From Bacteroidota bacterium (GTDB lineage: Bacteria > Bacteroidota > Bacteroidia > Bacteroidales > JAAUTT01), in assembly GCA_023429135.1 (NCBI GenBank), contig JAEYWD010000080.1, positions 1-64,000 of the forward strand: DNA of 64,000 nucleotides. The letters are read 5' to 3'. Shown piece after piece: positions 10,401-20,500 of this stretch. Below the pieces are notes generated by a model, which saw only the letters and a list, made by a program, of their open reading frames with translations, searched no databases and was not told the DNA's origin. Positions within the stretch are counted from its first letter, which is position 1, and the number at the start of each line of letters is the position of its first letter. The position numbers and the translations under genes were made by a program.

Positions 10401-11083
10401 TTGTTGGAGATATGAACCCTGATTTTACAGGTAGTGTTACAACTGGCTTCAACTTTAAAAATTTCCGTATTGAAGCGATGTTCGATTTCAAGATTGGTGG
10501 TGATATCAGTACTTATTCTGGCCGTTACGGTGCCGCGTATGGGTTATTTGAATCCACCCTCGATTACCGCGATCTCGAACACGGTGGTAAGGAATGGACA
10601 GCTAACTGGACTGGCGAAAAATACCAGGATGGTTATATTCCCGATGGCGTGTTTACAGAAGGAACTGTAGTTGAAATGAAAGATGCCAGTGGTAACATTG
10701 TTAAAAACAATGTTGGTGGTATGACTTTCGTGGAGGCCTATGAAAAAGGATTGGTAGATGCAGTTCACGGTAGCTGGTGGCATTATAAAACAAATAACTG
10801 GGGCTTAGGTGTGGTAAATGATAATGTTCTCCAGGAAAACTCCTATATTGGTTTCCGTCAGTTAACAATTTCGTATGCTATACCAAAATCTTTATGCAAT
10901 AAGATTCGTGTAAGTTCGGCAGATATCGCCTTTATAGGACGTGATTTAGGTTTTCTCTATAAAACCCTTAAGGATGATCTGAATCCTTTTAGCGTTAGAA
11001 GTAACAGAGCCGGTGCCGCTTTAGAATGGCAGCAAACTCCTTACATCAGAACTTTAGGTGTTGCATTAAATCTGAATTTCTAG
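7412..11083 (+). CDS. SusC/RagA-family TonB-dependent outer-membrane transporter (first module)
   Basis: This 1223-residue TonB-dependent receptor has an unusually long n-region before its signal peptide (cleavage after about residue 44, ...NVYSQ). It then has an STN signalling domain (about 50-118), a carboxypeptidase-regulatory-like beta-sandwich (about 130-200, TGVVTDSKGDVLPGVNVVIE), a TonB-box region (LQEVVVTALGIKREKKALGYA), the plug (about 230-345, LQGKVAGLNI ... GALNGAIVITTKKG-like) and a 22-strand barrel ending in TLGVALNLNF. It would import oligosaccharides with the SusD partner encoded 86 bases downstream. The STN domain indicates trans-envelope signalling to the adjacent FecR/sigma pair. 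Confidence 0.95.
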   Translation: MKKKFSNTIPVPRQGIKKLLLIMKLALAFVLMSVLQVSANVYSQSTVNLNVQDRSLREVLKTIEQSSSFRFFYSDDLVLMNKNVDVKADNEKVTDVLDNIFASSELTYKVFENNLIVIVPKTEALQELNVTGVVTDSKGDVLPGVNVVIEGTTMGVVTDLDGRYSIKVPSGSAVLVFSYIGFLTEKIEVANRKVVDVKLVEDIQNLQEVVVTALGIKREKKALGYAVTEVKGEAISTVSPISPVNALQGKVAGLNIAPSEGAAFAGAKIQVRGASTLRSNNMPIFVVDGIIVDNELSGGDEWGGTDWGNNLKNLNSDEFESVSVLKGAAATALYGSRALNGAIVITTKKGKARKDLGIKISQRFNVKQAYKGPAFQNVYGEGAPAGYDTDIPDKWNPSKYFHLNSSNEPMIDGSWAPLSFGPKMEGQKIRDYAGDWAAFDPQPDNFLDAYQTGFQNNTNISLEGGGENTVFLISFSNFKEKGNIPRNTFDRNAIFAKVNKKFNNFISSDVSVSYSNAVPKNPLQTLGQYFITGAWPRNYNTNYWKEHYKAAHGGVPQGDPYNDPGYETPGSDVWFGLYENNSKRTEESLRVTAKLNMNITSWFDIVLDGSLNNYYTTAETKQLGQGYRNAGGYYELFHDTKQQYDGKVWLNFHKKVSDFDLRASAVGEHWQSKYSYSGAWTNGGLIVPGQYSIENSKNQAGQSAYIGDQKKLESVYAFADVSWKDQVFLSVTGRNDWSSALVYADGHGSYSYFYPSISGSWLFSESFQLPDWYSYGKLRASWAHVGNDFTPYSINPGFSRSRTINSYNGDIPAFSFKDKIMPNLNLKPEDQKSIEFGFESRFFMNRLGIDFTYYKTNTFNQILNIPVPSESGVNEQRINAGDIQNQGIEIELKTIPVKINDFEWFLDATFARNRGKINSLYPGVTEYILDGSWNYGNTRIASVAKVGGAYGVLVSDSDPKRFKNTNDPNDPRNGKMLLTWNASQRGAYPERSFEERVVGDMNPDFTGSVTTGFNFKNFRIEAMFDFKIGGDISTYSGRYGAAYGLFESTLDYRDLEHGGKEWTANWTGEKYQDGYIPDGVFTEGTVVEMKDASGNIVKNNVGGMTFVEAYEKGLVDAVHGSWWHYKTNNWGLGVVNDNVLQENSYIGFRQLTISYAIPKSLCNKIRVSSADIAFIGRDLGFLYKTLKDDLNPFSVRSNRAGAALEWQQTPYIRTLGVALNLNF

Positions 11084-11169
11084 TGAAAGATTCAGTTGAA
11101 TATAATTACGGAAGTGAAATGCTTCAAAATTGTTATCAATAAAATCTTTAATTACTTAAAATTAAACAA

Positions 11170-12906
11170 ATGAAAAATATTACACACAAAATATTTATAA
11201 GTTTGGTTCTGATCGGTTTCCTCTCGGTGCAATGCAAAGATGAGTTTGCTGATTTAAACCAGAATCCGAGGGAGGTTACTAACCCAGATGTATCCCAACT
11301 CCTTACAAATGCACTTTTTAATATGTGCGGAGATGAATATCTGCAATGGTTTTATAACAACAGCGTTTATTTCTGGAGATTCCAGCAGATAACAGTTGCT
11401 CGTGCGGGTACAAGCTCGGATTTTAATAATACCGGCGCCCTTGGCGGAGTCCCCTTATATACTGTAATGATCGATATGAAGGAAATCCGCAATCGTATTG
11501 ATCAGTTGCCCGCCGAAGAAAAGGCCAATTACGAAAAGTTTAAAGCCATTACTTATATTCCCCAGGTTTACCTTGGCATTAAGGAAACCGACTGGAAAGG
11601 TAGCATGCCTTACTCCCAAGCTGTTGAAGCCCGATACAGTGGTAACATGACTCCAAAATATGATACTCAAAAAGAGTTGTTTACACAATGGATCAAAGAA
11701 CTTGACGATGCAATTGTCGCCTTGACTAAAGATGATCCAAAGCAAATTTCTCCAGTTAATCAGGATTTCATCTTCAAAGGTGACTGGACTGCCTGGGCTC
11801 GTTTAGCAAACAGCTTAAAGTTACGGATCGCTGCCCGTCTCGAAAAGGCTGATAATGCCTGGATGAAACAAATTTTAGCCGACGTAGTTTCCAAAAAAGA
11901 TGCAAATGGTCAGTTGTTGTTAATTACCGAAGCATCTCAACAGGCAATCTGGGCTCCGGCAGCAAACGAACTGGGCCCCGGAGGAACAAACTCTCTCTGG
12001 ATTGAGAATTATGGACCATCCCAGAATTTCAGTAAATTTATGGCTCGTAATCAGGATCCACGTCTCAACATCTTCTTTATTAAGAACGATCTGGACGAAA
12101 CAGCAATCACAAAGTTAAAGGCTACACCTAATGTAACCCTGCCTAAATTTGCAAAATCACCTGTTACCGAACCTTGGGATCGTCTTGTTGGTGCTCCTGT
12201 AGCTCCGGATTCATCGGGTGTTGCTGATTATTTTGGAGCAACCTTGAAAGATTCTGAAGGTAAAAACTATTCCCGCCTGCCTTATGTGGATTATAACCTG
12301 ATTAAACCCAAACAGAATAACCGCAACGGTGAATACAAAAACATTTTCCTGGGTGCTGCTGAAGTTTCGTTATATCTTGCTGAATTTACCGAAAAAGGTT
12401 ACATTTCCGGAATAGGTACTGCTAAGGATTGGTACGAAAAAGGAATCCGCTTATCTTGCCAAACCTACAATGATAAAGCTCAGAAAGCTCAAATTCCTAA
12501 TTTCGAAACCCGTAAGATTACTGATGATCAGGTAACCGCATTGATTGCCTCTGCCGATGTAGCTTATGTTGCCGGAAGTCCTCTGAATGTTGAGAAAATT
12601 ATTCTACAGCAAATTGTTAACCTGTATGATAATCCATACGAAGGTATTGCTGTTACACGTCGTACCGGTTACCCGAAGAAAACAAGTACCATTTGGGGAT
12701 GGCAACCTTACGTAGCAACTGGTAATGAACTTAAACTCCCACGTCGTTTCCCATGGGTAACTCCTACGGACGAAACAAACCGCACCAACTGGACAACTGC
12801 CCTTACCGAACAAGGATTCACAAAAGACGACAATAAAGGTGAAGTATTGAATGCAGAACGTGTTTGGTGGGACAAGAATTCTCCAAACTATGGAGAAGGT
12901 AACTAA
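11170..12906 (+). CDS. SusD/RagB-family surface glycan-binding lipoprotein (first module)
   Basis: This 578-residue lipoprotein has signal MKNITHKIFISLVLIGFLSVQC, and the lipobox cysteine (C22) is followed by KDEF. The mature start, DLNQNPREVTNPDVSQLLTNALFNM, is typical of the SusD-like_2 group. The C-terminus carries the helix RFPWVTPTDETNRTNW...VWWD, which is also family-typical. SusD proteins cap the SusC barrel and bind oligosaccharides at the cell surface. The gene is in the same operon as the SusC gene before it, and a strong terminator follows. Confidence 0.92.
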   Translation: MKNITHKIFISLVLIGFLSVQCKDEFADLNQNPREVTNPDVSQLLTNALFNMCGDEYLQWFYNNSVYFWRFQQITVARAGTSSDFNNTGALGGVPLYTVMIDMKEIRNRIDQLPAEEKANYEKFKAITYIPQVYLGIKETDWKGSMPYSQAVEARYSGNMTPKYDTQKELFTQWIKELDDAIVALTKDDPKQISPVNQDFIFKGDWTAWARLANSLKLRIAARLEKADNAWMKQILADVVSKKDANGQLLLITEASQQAIWAPAANELGPGGTNSLWIENYGPSQNFSKFMARNQDPRLNIFFIKNDLDETAITKLKATPNVTLPKFAKSPVTEPWDRLVGAPVAPDSSGVADYFGATLKDSEGKNYSRLPYVDYNLIKPKQNNRNGEYKNIFLGAAEVSLYLAEFTEKGYISGIGTAKDWYEKGIRLSCQTYNDKAQKAQIPNFETRKITDDQVTALIASADVAYVAGSPLNVEKIILQQIVNLYDNPYEGIAVTRRTGYPKKTSTIWGWQPYVATGNELKLPRRFPWVTPTDETNRTNWTTALTEQGFTKDDNKGEVLNAERVWWDKNSPNYGEGN

Positions 12907-12954
12907 AAACATTTAAAGATTTATAGGCTGTAAATTAAGTGTTAGTTAGGAGAG

Positions 12955-12996
12955 AGGGGCAAACAGCTTCAGGTTGTCTTGCCCCTTATTCTTTAT
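12955..12996 (+). terminator. Intrinsic terminator after the first susCD pair
   Basis: An AGGGGCAA / TTGCCCCT stem (12955-12962 with 12979-12986) extends inward by ACA/TGT around one unpaired base and is followed by a T-rich tail. It separates the susCD operon from the serine hydrolase gene. Confidence 0.7.
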
Positions 12997-13035
12997 CCCG
13001 TTATACCGAATTTATCCACTGTTTAATTTGGAAGT

Positions 13036-15462
13036 ATGAAAAAAAGAACTCTATTCTTAATTCTCTTTCTTGCTTATTTAGGCTTAAGGCTAAGTGCACA
13101 GGAAACTTACACCTTCACCCAGGCCCTCGCCATTTCCAACGTCCACCAATATGGCCGCGAAGGTCTCTATAACGACCAGTTTGTTTATCGCTATTTTACA
13201 CCGGAATTCAAAACTCCAAAAGACGGACTTGTTTTCTTTACAAACGACAAAGGACAGGATGTAGTCTGGAAAGCAATAAAAGCAGATACTGCCGGACGAT
13301 TCACAAGCCGTGAGGCCTCCAACGGATATATTTATCTTTCGTACAACTCACAGAAAGAACAGAGTGCAGTATTGAATATCAGTGGCAACTCCATGTTTTA
13401 TTTCAACGGAGAACCTCATGCGGGCGATATTTATTCCGACAAATGGCTATACACTCCTGTTAAACTCAAAAAAGGTCTGAACGAGATTTACATTCGCACC
13501 TCTCGCTTTATGTATCAAGGCATTATTGCCCGCTTATTATTTCCCGAAACTCCGGTTTTAATAAAAACAGAGGATGCTACCTTGCCTCACATTATCATTG
13601 GTGGGAAAAACGACCAGCTCCTGGGAGCAATTGTGGTAATAAATACAACCAACCAATCTTTAAAAGATGTAAAAATCAGGTCGAAGCTCAACGGAAAAGA
13701 AATGACTGTTGATGTTCCTGCTATTATGCCATTAGGTTCACGAAAAATTCCATTTCAGTTTAATGGCTCTGAAATTACTCAAAAAGGTAACCATAGCTGT
13801 GAATTGGTTCTTTTGTCGAAGAGCAAAGAGTTAGCACGTTCTGAAGTTAGGATTGAATCGGTGCTGCCCAACGAACCGTATAAAAAAACCTTCATCAGTA
13901 ATATCGACGGCAGTGTACAGTATTATGCCGTTAATCCTCAAAGTACAGCAACCTCCGCTCCTTCGTCTTTATTTCTGTCGGTGCACGGGGCAGGAGTTGA
14001 AGCTATCGGCCAGGCAAAAGCGTATAAACCGAAAGACTGGGGCAATCTTGTAGCTCCTACCAATCGCCGTCCGCGTGGTTTTAACTGGGAGGACTGGGGC
14101 CGTATTGACGCTATGGAAGTGCTGGACCTCGCCGTGAAAGAGTTTAATCCCGATCCTTCGAAAATATATTTAACCGGTCACTCCATGGGTGGTCACGGAA
14201 CCTGGTATCTCGGTGCTACTTTCCCGGGTAAATGGGCTGCTATTGCTCCATGTGCCGGTTATCCGTCGCTGATGGGTTATGGATCGGCTGATGGAAAAAT
14301 CCCCCAGCCGGGCGACAACGAAATTGAAAAAAATCTTTACCGCGCCAGCAACGGCAGCAATGTATTCGAACTGGCACACAATTATAAAGCATCGGGAATC
14401 TATATCCATCATGGCGACAGCGACAAAGTTGTTTCAGTAGACTATGCCCGTCAAATGCGCAAAGTGTTGGCTGAGTTTCATCCTGATTTCTGCCATTACG
14501 AATATCCAGGCGGGAGTCACTGGTTCAGTGATCAAAGTGTTGACTGGCCTCCGCTGTTCGATTATTTCAAATGGCACACCATACCCCACGACAGCACGCG
14601 CAATAAAATAGATTTTACAACAGCCAATCCAGCCGTTTCATCCGCCTATTACTGGGTAACTATTCTGCAGCAGAATGAGCCCTTGCAATATAGCAATGTA
14701 AAACTGACACGTGAAGCAAAAACCAAATCGGTTTACGGTGAAACTCAGAATGTTTCCCTCATGAAGCTTAATCTCGCTGCGTTCGGAAACGATTCGGTGA
14801 CACTGAAAATTGACGGAGATATAATAAAAGTAAAAGCATCAGCTTCATCTTCTTTTGTTTATCTGGTAAAAAAAGAACGGTGGCAAACTGGTTCAGAACC
14901 TGCGGTCGAGACGAAAGGAATTGTTCGCAACGGAACCTTCAAAGAGCCGTTCAATAACCGTATGGTATTTGTTTACGGAACCATTGGCAATGCACAGGAG
15001 AATGCCTGGTCGCTGGCAAAAGCACGATTTGATGCCGAAACATGGTATTATCGGGGAAATGGAGCAGTGGATATCGTTTCGGATAAGGAATTTAATGCAA
15101 GTCAGTATCCCGACCGTGGTATTATAGTTTATGGTAATGCTGCGACAAACAGTGCCTGGGGAAAACTGCTTGCAAAATGCCCCGTTCAGGTTACAAGAGG
15201 TAGTATAAAATTCGGAGACAAGGAACTAAAAGGTGACAACCTCGGCGCTTATGTGATGTATCCGCGTTCCGACAGCAAAACAGCTTCTGTAGCGGCCATT
15301 ACAGGAACAGGACTTCCCGGAATGCATGCTGCCGATGCCAATCAGTACTTCTCTGGAGGAAGCGGCTTCCCTGACTATATGATCTTTAATGATAAAATAT
15401 TAAAGGAAGGTGCTAAAGGAGTAGTCCACGCCGGATTTTATAATAACAATTGGGATCTATAA
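13036..15462 (+). CDS. Secreted prolyl-oligopeptidase-fold serine hydrolase (putative esterase/peptidase)
   Basis: This 808-residue exported protein has signal MKKRTLFLILFLAYLGLRLSAQ. An N-terminal jelly-roll-like region (about 30-290) precedes an alpha/beta-hydrolase core (about 290-520). The nucleophile elbow is LTGHSMGGHGTW with S383. The acid is probably D463 in HHGDSDKVVSVD and the base H495 in GGSHWFSD, so the full triad is visible. The C-terminal 280 residues look like beta-rich accessory domains. The fold is the peptidase S9 type, but in glycan loci such proteins are often carbohydrate esterases. Substrate cannot be decided here. The gene sits between the two SusCD modules and has its own terminator. 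Confidence 0.75.
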   Translation: MKKRTLFLILFLAYLGLRLSAQETYTFTQALAISNVHQYGREGLYNDQFVYRYFTPEFKTPKDGLVFFTNDKGQDVVWKAIKADTAGRFTSREASNGYIYLSYNSQKEQSAVLNISGNSMFYFNGEPHAGDIYSDKWLYTPVKLKKGLNEIYIRTSRFMYQGIIARLLFPETPVLIKTEDATLPHIIIGGKNDQLLGAIVVINTTNQSLKDVKIRSKLNGKEMTVDVPAIMPLGSRKIPFQFNGSEITQKGNHSCELVLLSKSKELARSEVRIESVLPNEPYKKTFISNIDGSVQYYAVNPQSTATSAPSSLFLSVHGAGVEAIGQAKAYKPKDWGNLVAPTNRRPRGFNWEDWGRIDAMEVLDLAVKEFNPDPSKIYLTGHSMGGHGTWYLGATFPGKWAAIAPCAGYPSLMGYGSADGKIPQPGDNEIEKNLYRASNGSNVFELAHNYKASGIYIHHGDSDKVVSVDYARQMRKVLAEFHPDFCHYEYPGGSHWFSDQSVDWPPLFDYFKWHTIPHDSTRNKIDFTTANPAVSSAYYWVTILQQNEPLQYSNVKLTREAKTKSVYGETQNVSLMKLNLAAFGNDSVTLKIDGDIIKVKASASSSFVYLVKKERWQTGSEPAVETKGIVRNGTFKEPFNNRMVFVYGTIGNAQENAWSLAKARFDAETWYYRGNGAVDIVSDKEFNASQYPDRGIIVYGNAATNSAWGKLLAKCPVQVTRGSIKFGDKELKGDNLGAYVMYPRSDSKTASVAAITGTGLPGMHAADANQYFSGGSGFPDYMIFNDKILKEGAKGVVHAGFYNNNWDL

Positions 15463-15470
15463 CATTTATG

Positions 15471-15521
15471 AAAGTGGCAAAAGTATTCCTGACAACAGAT
15501 TGAGCTTTTGTCACTTTTTAT
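15471..15521 (+). terminator. Intrinsic terminator after the serine hydrolase gene
   Basis: AAAGTGGCAAAAG (15471-15483) pairs with CTTTTGTCACTTT (15505-15517), 12 of 13 positions plus one G-T wobble. The loop is 21 bases and the tail is T-rich. It starts eight bases after the stop codon. Confidence 0.7.
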
Positions 15522-15673
15522 TATGTAAAAAGTACGTTATGAATTTTTATAAATATTTGTCCCGCAATTTTTTTTGAACGTAATAGTTTTTAAATAAAAA
15601 AAATAAATATTTGTACCATTGAAATTGAAAACGGATTGAGGCAAATATTTTGCCAGATCGTAACAACGAACCG

Positions 15674-16243
15674 ATGGGTAATACTGAGGAAGCATATCTT
15701 ATTCAAAAACTGAGGGAAGGGGATATTAAAGCTTTGGAGGTCTTATTTAACAAGCATTATGGAAACCTTTGCCGCTATTTGCTTTTACTTTTTAAAAATC
15801 AACTTGTAGTTGAACACATTGCCCAGGATATTTTTGTTTACTTGTGGGAAAACCGTGAAAAAATTGAAATAAGAACATCCCTGGAGTCATACCTATACTC
15901 AGCCGGTCGGTACAAAGCACTTAACCAGATTCGTAACAAAAACCGGAGAGAAACCATAAATAACTCCATTTATGCATCCGAAGAAATAAATGAAGAAGTT
16001 TCATCCGATTCTATTCTTGAAAGGAAAGAACTCGAAGAAATTATTGAGAATGCCATAAACACATTACCAACCCGATGCCAGCAAATTTTTCGGCTCAGCC
16101 GTAGTGAGGACCTTAGTAACAAAGAAATAGCCAACATTCTGAAAATATCAGTAAACACCGTAGAGAATCAGATGGGAATTGCTTTGCGTAAGCTTAAAAC
16201 AACCCTCCGGCCCTACTACATGCAAATATTTCTAATTGCTTAA
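15674..16243 (+). CDS. ECF sigma factor of the second SusCD module
   Basis: This 189-residue ECF sigma-70 factor is counted from ATG 15674; a TTG at 15650 is a possible alternative start. Region 2 covers about 15-80 (EVLFNKHYGNLCRYLLLLFKN ... EHIAQDIFVYLWENREKI). Region 4 covers about 125-180 (LPTRCQQIFRLSRSEDLSNKEIANILKISVNTVENQ). It is a paralogue of the sigma factor at 5459 and is likewise followed by fecR, susC and susD. It probably controls the second susCD operon and the long glycosidase train. The leader contains ATAAATATTTGT twice (15549-15560 and 15603-15614), close to the -33 region motif before the first sigma gene. Confidence 0.88.
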   Translation: MGNTEEAYLIQKLREGDIKALEVLFNKHYGNLCRYLLLLFKNQLVVEHIAQDIFVYLWENREKIEIRTSLESYLYSAGRYKALNQIRNKNRRETINNSIYASEEINEEVSSDSILERKELEEIIENAINTLPTRCQQIFRLSRSEDLSNKEIANILKISVNTVENQMGIALRKLKTTLRPYYMQIFLIA

Positions 16244-16311
16244 TTTTTTTTGAAAAACGTTTAGTGGTTTTTTCAAAATTAAGTGCCATACATAAAAATC
16301 GAAATTTGAAA

Positions 16312-17397
16312 ATGCATATTCCCTGGAATTTATTAAGGAGGTTTGCAAAAGGTCAGTTGTTGGAGAGTGAACTTACTGACCTGGAACAGTGGCGACAATC
16401 CTCTGAGTTGAATCAACTTATTTTCGACGAAATTGTCTCTGATGAGGATTTCGTTAAGCAACTGGAATCCGGACAGTGGGACGATAATTCAAAGCACTGG
16501 GATGCTATTTTAGCAAAACTGACACCTGCCGAACCAAAAATAATTTTTAACAGACGAAGATTCTACCAAATTTCAGCTATAGCAGCATCAGTTCTTATCC
16601 TTATCGGATTGAGTATTGCCTGGTTATATTCTTCCTGGAATAACCGTGGATTCTCCGAAGACGATTTTACCTATATATACTCACCAAGAGGACAACGTAC
16701 CCAGGTTATTCTGCCCGATAGTACCAAAGTATGGTTAAACTCAGAAACTTCCATCCGGTACCCCGTTTCATTCAACAAAAAGGCACGCGAAGTGACCATT
16801 GAAGGTGAAGCCTTTTTTAAAGTAACCAAAAATGCAAACAAACCATTTTATGTTAAAACCAGCGACCTTCGTGTGAAAGTTTATGGCACTTCATTCAATG
16901 TAAAAGCATATCCAAATGAAAAATATATAGAAACAACGCTTATCGAAGGAAAACTAAGTGTCATTCCCAATTCAAAACCCGAAGCCCCGGAAAACGAAAT
17001 TTTCCTAAAACCCAAGGATAAACTGAAATTTCCTAAGCCAGGAATAATTGAAGCAGATAGCGTTACCACGGCAATAAAGAAAAATCTGGCGCAGAAAAAA
17101 CAGGATAAAAAGGACATGCCTAAAATGCTTCTGTCACGCAACATTAACTCCGACCCTGAAAATCTGTGGAAAGATGGTAAGCTGATTTTTATGGATGAAA
17201 AGTTTGGCGATATGGCTATTAAGCTGGAGCGTTGGTACGATGTGAAGATTCATTTTGAGAATGAAAAGATTAAGAATTTCAGGTTTACAGGCAAAATTGA
17301 TAAGGAAACCATTAATCAGGCCATGGAAGCCTTAAAAATTTCATCACAAAATAGTTACAGGTACGAAATTGTTTTCCGGGATATTTATTTAAAATAA
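16312..17397 (+). CDS. FecR-type anti-sigma factor (second module)
   Basis: This 361-residue anti-sigma factor is counted from ATG 16312; the in-frame GTG at 16264 adds a segment without family similarity. The cytoplasmic part is about 1-85, one membrane helix is at about 86-107 (YQISAIAASVLILIGLSIAWLY), the FecR domain is at about 122-220 (YSPRGQRTQVILPDSTKVWLNSETSIRY), and a DUF4974-like C-terminal domain is at about 285-360 (MAIKLERWYDVKIHFENEKIKNFRFTG). It would hold the sigma factor encoded 68 bases upstream until the SusC STN domain signals. A hairpin terminator follows. Confidence 0.9.
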   Translation: MHIPWNLLRRFAKGQLLESELTDLEQWRQSSELNQLIFDEIVSDEDFVKQLESGQWDDNSKHWDAILAKLTPAEPKIIFNRRRFYQISAIAASVLILIGLSIAWLYSSWNNRGFSEDDFTYIYSPRGQRTQVILPDSTKVWLNSETSIRYPVSFNKKAREVTIEGEAFFKVTKNANKPFYVKTSDLRVKVYGTSFNVKAYPNEKYIETTLIEGKLSVIPNSKPEAPENEIFLKPKDKLKFPKPGIIEADSVTTAIKKNLAQKKQDKKDMPKMLLSRNINSDPENLWKDGKLIFMDEKFGDMAIKLERWYDVKIHFENEKIKNFRFTGKIDKETINQAMEALKISSQNSYRYEIVFRDIYLK

Positions 17398-17446
17398 ACG
17401 CTAACTATAAATAACTGCTATGAAGCCATTTACATAAAACAAAAAA

Positions 17447-17473
17447 AAGGAAAAGAGCCAGGCTCCTTTCCTT
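17447..17473 (+). terminator. Hairpin between fecR and susC of the second module
   Basis: AAGGAAAAGAG pairs with CTCCTTTCCTT (10 of 11 pairs, loop CCAGG), followed by a short T-rich stretch. It should end the sigma/FecR transcript and leave susC to its own sigma-dependent promoter in 17474-17587. Confidence 0.6.
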
Positions 17474-17587
17474 CGTTTCGACAAAATCAGTCCAATTTTA
17501 CTGCGAATAAAATTGAATTGATTTCCGAAAAATCCCCGGCTGCGAACCGGGAAGTACTTAATTATAAAATTAAATCAGGGTAAAATT

Positions 17588-20500
17588 ATGAAAAAAAAGC
17601 TAAAAAATTGCTTAAGAGGCAGATATTGTAGCTCCTTAAGAAAAACATTCAAAATCATGAAACTTTCACTTTTGATACTGATGCTGGGATTATACAATTT
17701 GTCCGCATCCGTCTATTCTCAAACAATCAAACTCGATTTATCACAACATAATTTAACTTTAAAGGAAATATTCGCTAACATCGAGAAGGAGACATCCTAT
17801 AAATTTCTTTATCGTTCGGATCTGGTTAACATAAACTCTGTAAAGACTCTTGAAAACCAGGAAAATACTCTGGAAGGAATTCTTACTACATTGTTCGAAG
17901 GAACAGGAATTGATTATTCCATCATTAACCAGAATTTAATTGTTCTTACGCCATCCAAACAAACTGCTCAAAACAAAACCATTAAAGGTAAAGTTACCGA
18001 CCAGAATGGCGATGCGCTGATAGGAGTAAATATTGTTGTTAAGGGTACTACCGTAGGTGTAATCACTGATATGGATGGTAACTTCACAATAAATGTCCCT
18101 AATGAGGATGCTACACTTGTATTTTCAATTGTAGGTTATCTTACCGAAGAGGTTGCTCTGGCAGGACGTTCGGAAATAAATATAAAACTTGTTGAAGATA
18201 TTAAGCAGCTAAATGAAGTAGTTGTTACAGCTCTTGGTATCAAACGCGAAAAGAAAACCCTTACCTATGCTTCGCAGCAGGTCTCTGGCGAAGAAATGAT
18301 GAAATCGAAAGATATTAACTTCATGAGCAGCCTTAGTGGTAAAACAGCGGGTATCGAAATCAAAAAGAGTGTTTCGGGAGCCGGTGGTTCAACCCGTACT
18401 GTTTTAAGAGGTTCAAAATCGTGGAGCCAGTTGAGTGAGCCCTTGTATGTAATCGATGGGGTACCTATGGTTAACCGCAAAGGAGAACAAGGAGGAATGT
18501 GGGGAGGAACCGATGAAGGCGATGGACTTTCGCAAATTAACCCCGACGATATTGAAAGTATCAGTGTACTGAAAGGATCCAATGCTGCTATTCTTTACGG
18601 AAGTCAGGGTGCAAACGGTGTGGTTATTATTAATACCAAAAAGGGGAAACAGGGTAAGGCAAGTGTTACACTCAGCTCCAGCACACTATTCGAGAGCATT
18701 ATCTCGACTCCAGATCTTCAGTTCAGTTATGGTAGCGAGGGTGGTGCAAAAGAAAGCTGGTCGTACACCAAAGGCAATTACGCAAGCGATTATGTGGACG
18801 ATTTCTTTCAGACCGGCACAAACCTGGTTAATACAATATCCGTAAGTGGCGGAACCGACAAAACAACAGCATATTTCTCCTATGGAAATACTTCAGCCAG
18901 AGGCGTTGTTCCTAACAATAAATACTCGAAAAACAATGTTACATTCCAACAATCCACTAAATTGCTAAGAGATAAGCTTACCTTGAGTTCCAACGTAATG
19001 TTGACTACCGAGGAAGCAAATAATAGAAACACCGCCGGGTATTATCTTAACCCGCTCACAGGTCTTTATTTCTTCCCAAGAGACAAAGATTTCAGTACTT
19101 ATAAAGATAATTATCAGACCTTTAATGATGCCAGGAATATGTACCTTCAAAACTGGTTTGTGGGCGATCACTTCCAGTCGAACCCTTACTGGCTTATTAA
19201 CAAGCAACCAAGAACAGATCTTACTAAGCGTGTAATTGCCAGCGTTTCGGCCGATTACCAGATTACCTCCAAACTGAAATTCCAGACTCGTGCCAGCTAC
19301 GACTATGCTGTAAAGTCGTACGAGCAAAAGTATTATGCCGGCGGAAACTCAGTGAATATTTCGGAAAACGGACGGTGGTTCTATAAAAAATACGACGACA
19401 AAATGATGTACGCCGATGGTATGTTCTCTTACCAGAACAATTTTGGCAATTTCAGCATCAATGGTGTTTTAGGGGCCAGCTACCAGGAAACAGTTGTAGG
19501 AAATGGTGTTGAAGTTGATAATGGTACAAATTCCCTGTTCTATGCCAACGAGTTCTATTTTCAGAACCTGCCTACAAATGTTCAGGTAAAATCCATTTAC
19601 GGAGGCCGAATAATTAAAGAAGGTGTTTTTGGGAATGCTCAACTTGGTTATAAAGAAATGCTCTTTCTCGATATATCCGGCAGAAACGATTGGTCGTCGA
19701 CTCTTTTTGGCACTCCCAACATTTCTTATTTTTACCCTTCCATTGGGTTAACCGGTTTAATAAGTGAAATGGTTAAACTGCCAACAGCAATAAGCTTTGC
19801 CAAAGTTCGCGCATCGTATGCAACCGTTGCCAACGAAGTTCCTTTCAATAAAATTTTCCCCCGTCACACCATTAATAGCAGTGGTGGTATCGACCGTAAT
19901 ACAATTGCTCCTTTTACCGATGCCAAGCCCGAAATGTTAACAACCTTTGAAATTGGTACCGACTGGAGATTTCTTGACGGACGACTTGGACTCGACTTTA
20001 CTTATTACAACATCAAAAGCACCGATCAGTTCCTCTCCAGTAAAGATGTAACTGCAAGCCAGCAATTAGCTGGTCAAAGCACTTTTTTCTATAACGCCGG
20101 TGAAATTGTAAATAAAGGGGTTGAAATAGTTTTAAATACTGAACCTGTTCGCAATAAAACCTTCGGATGGAAATCAGCTTTAAACTTCTCCAGAAACGTT
20201 AACGAAATTGTAGAACTTGTGCCAGGCCATCCCGAAACCTATATCGACATGGGATCATCGGAAGGATATTATTCCCGCCTGTATCAGGGCGGTTCTTTTG
20301 GAGATATGTACGGTTATAAATTTCAACGTAATCAGTCCGGACAAATTTTACTTGATGAAACAACAGGAGCGCCTCTCAAGACAAAAGAGGTTGAATACCT
20401 TGGCAACCTGGAACCCAAATTTAGCTTAGGCTGGAGCAATGGCTTATCTTACAAGCAATTCACCCTAGACTTTTTAGTAAATGCTAAAATTGGAGGAAAA

